Notes under the pieces: generated by a model
Told to the model about the DNA's origin: nothing
The model's input: the letters and a program-made list of their open reading frames with translations, nothing else
Database searches by the model: none
Shown: positions 5,743-5,831 of the stretch, piece by piece
Layout: every line of letters starts with the position of its first letter
Numbering within the stretch: position 1 is the stretch's first letter
DNA from: CANLBN01 sp047638515
Lineage (GTDB): Bacteria > Pseudomonadota > Gammaproteobacteria > Pseudomonadales > Cellvibrionaceae
NCBI GenBank assembly: GCA_047638515.1
Contig: JBLIME010000171.1
Coordinates: 1-5,831 of the forward strand
DNA: 5,831 nt
Reading direction: 5' to 3'
Made by a program: the position numbers and the translations under genes

Positions 5743-5831
5743 AGATGGCGAGTATGACTGCTTAGCAGGTGAATGTTTAACGCCAAGGCCCAAGGAGTTT
5801 GACGATAAAAAAGTAATGCATAGGTATATGA

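Noticed and set aside
5584..5793. A 69-residue minus-strand open frame starting with ATG at 5793
   Set aside because: Its last third is the out-of-context GreB linker segment and its first part crosses the tandem repeat with no family resemblance, so it is a by-product of the pseudogene and not a gene.

Overview
The window looks like chromosomal DNA of a gammaproteobacterium. The ABC importer proteins resemble Salmonella HisP/HisJ/HisQ/HisM and Pseudomonas AotP/AotJ throughout, and the last region holds a relic of a GreB-type transcript-cleavage factor. Base composition is moderate and slightly AT-leaning. I cannot name a genus from the sequence. There are no tRNA or rRNA genes, no CRISPR array and no recognisable insertion sequence.

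Layout. Positions 1-503 hold no gene I can identify. At 504-950 on the minus strand is a small RDD-family membrane protein. A 283-base divergent spacer (951-1233) carries a good extended -10 for the RDD gene and a perfect TATAAT facing the other way. From 1234 to 4248 on the plus strand is a complete polar amino acid ABC importer: ATPase, periplasmic binding protein and two permeases, the last two overlapping by one base. After 84 bases comes a LysE/ArgO-type amino acid exporter (4333-4932), also plus strand. Positions 4933-5396 have no convincing gene, only a stop-free cysteine-containing minus-strand frame and a short palindromic repeat. From 5397 to about 5707 on the minus strand is a decayed greB-like gene, split by several small deletions and missing its N-terminal part. 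Its broken end abuts a three-copy 11-base tandem repeat.

How the genes fit together. The importer would take a polar, most likely basic, amino acid (arginine, ornithine, lysine or histidine) from the periplasm using ATP. The neighbouring exporter belongs to the family that expels arginine or lysine. Uptake and overflow export of the same class of substrate therefore sit side by side, which suggests control of a basic amino acid pool, although no regulator gene lies in the window. The RDD protein appears unrelated. I see no new multi-gene system; the least expected item is the multiply frameshifted greB relic.
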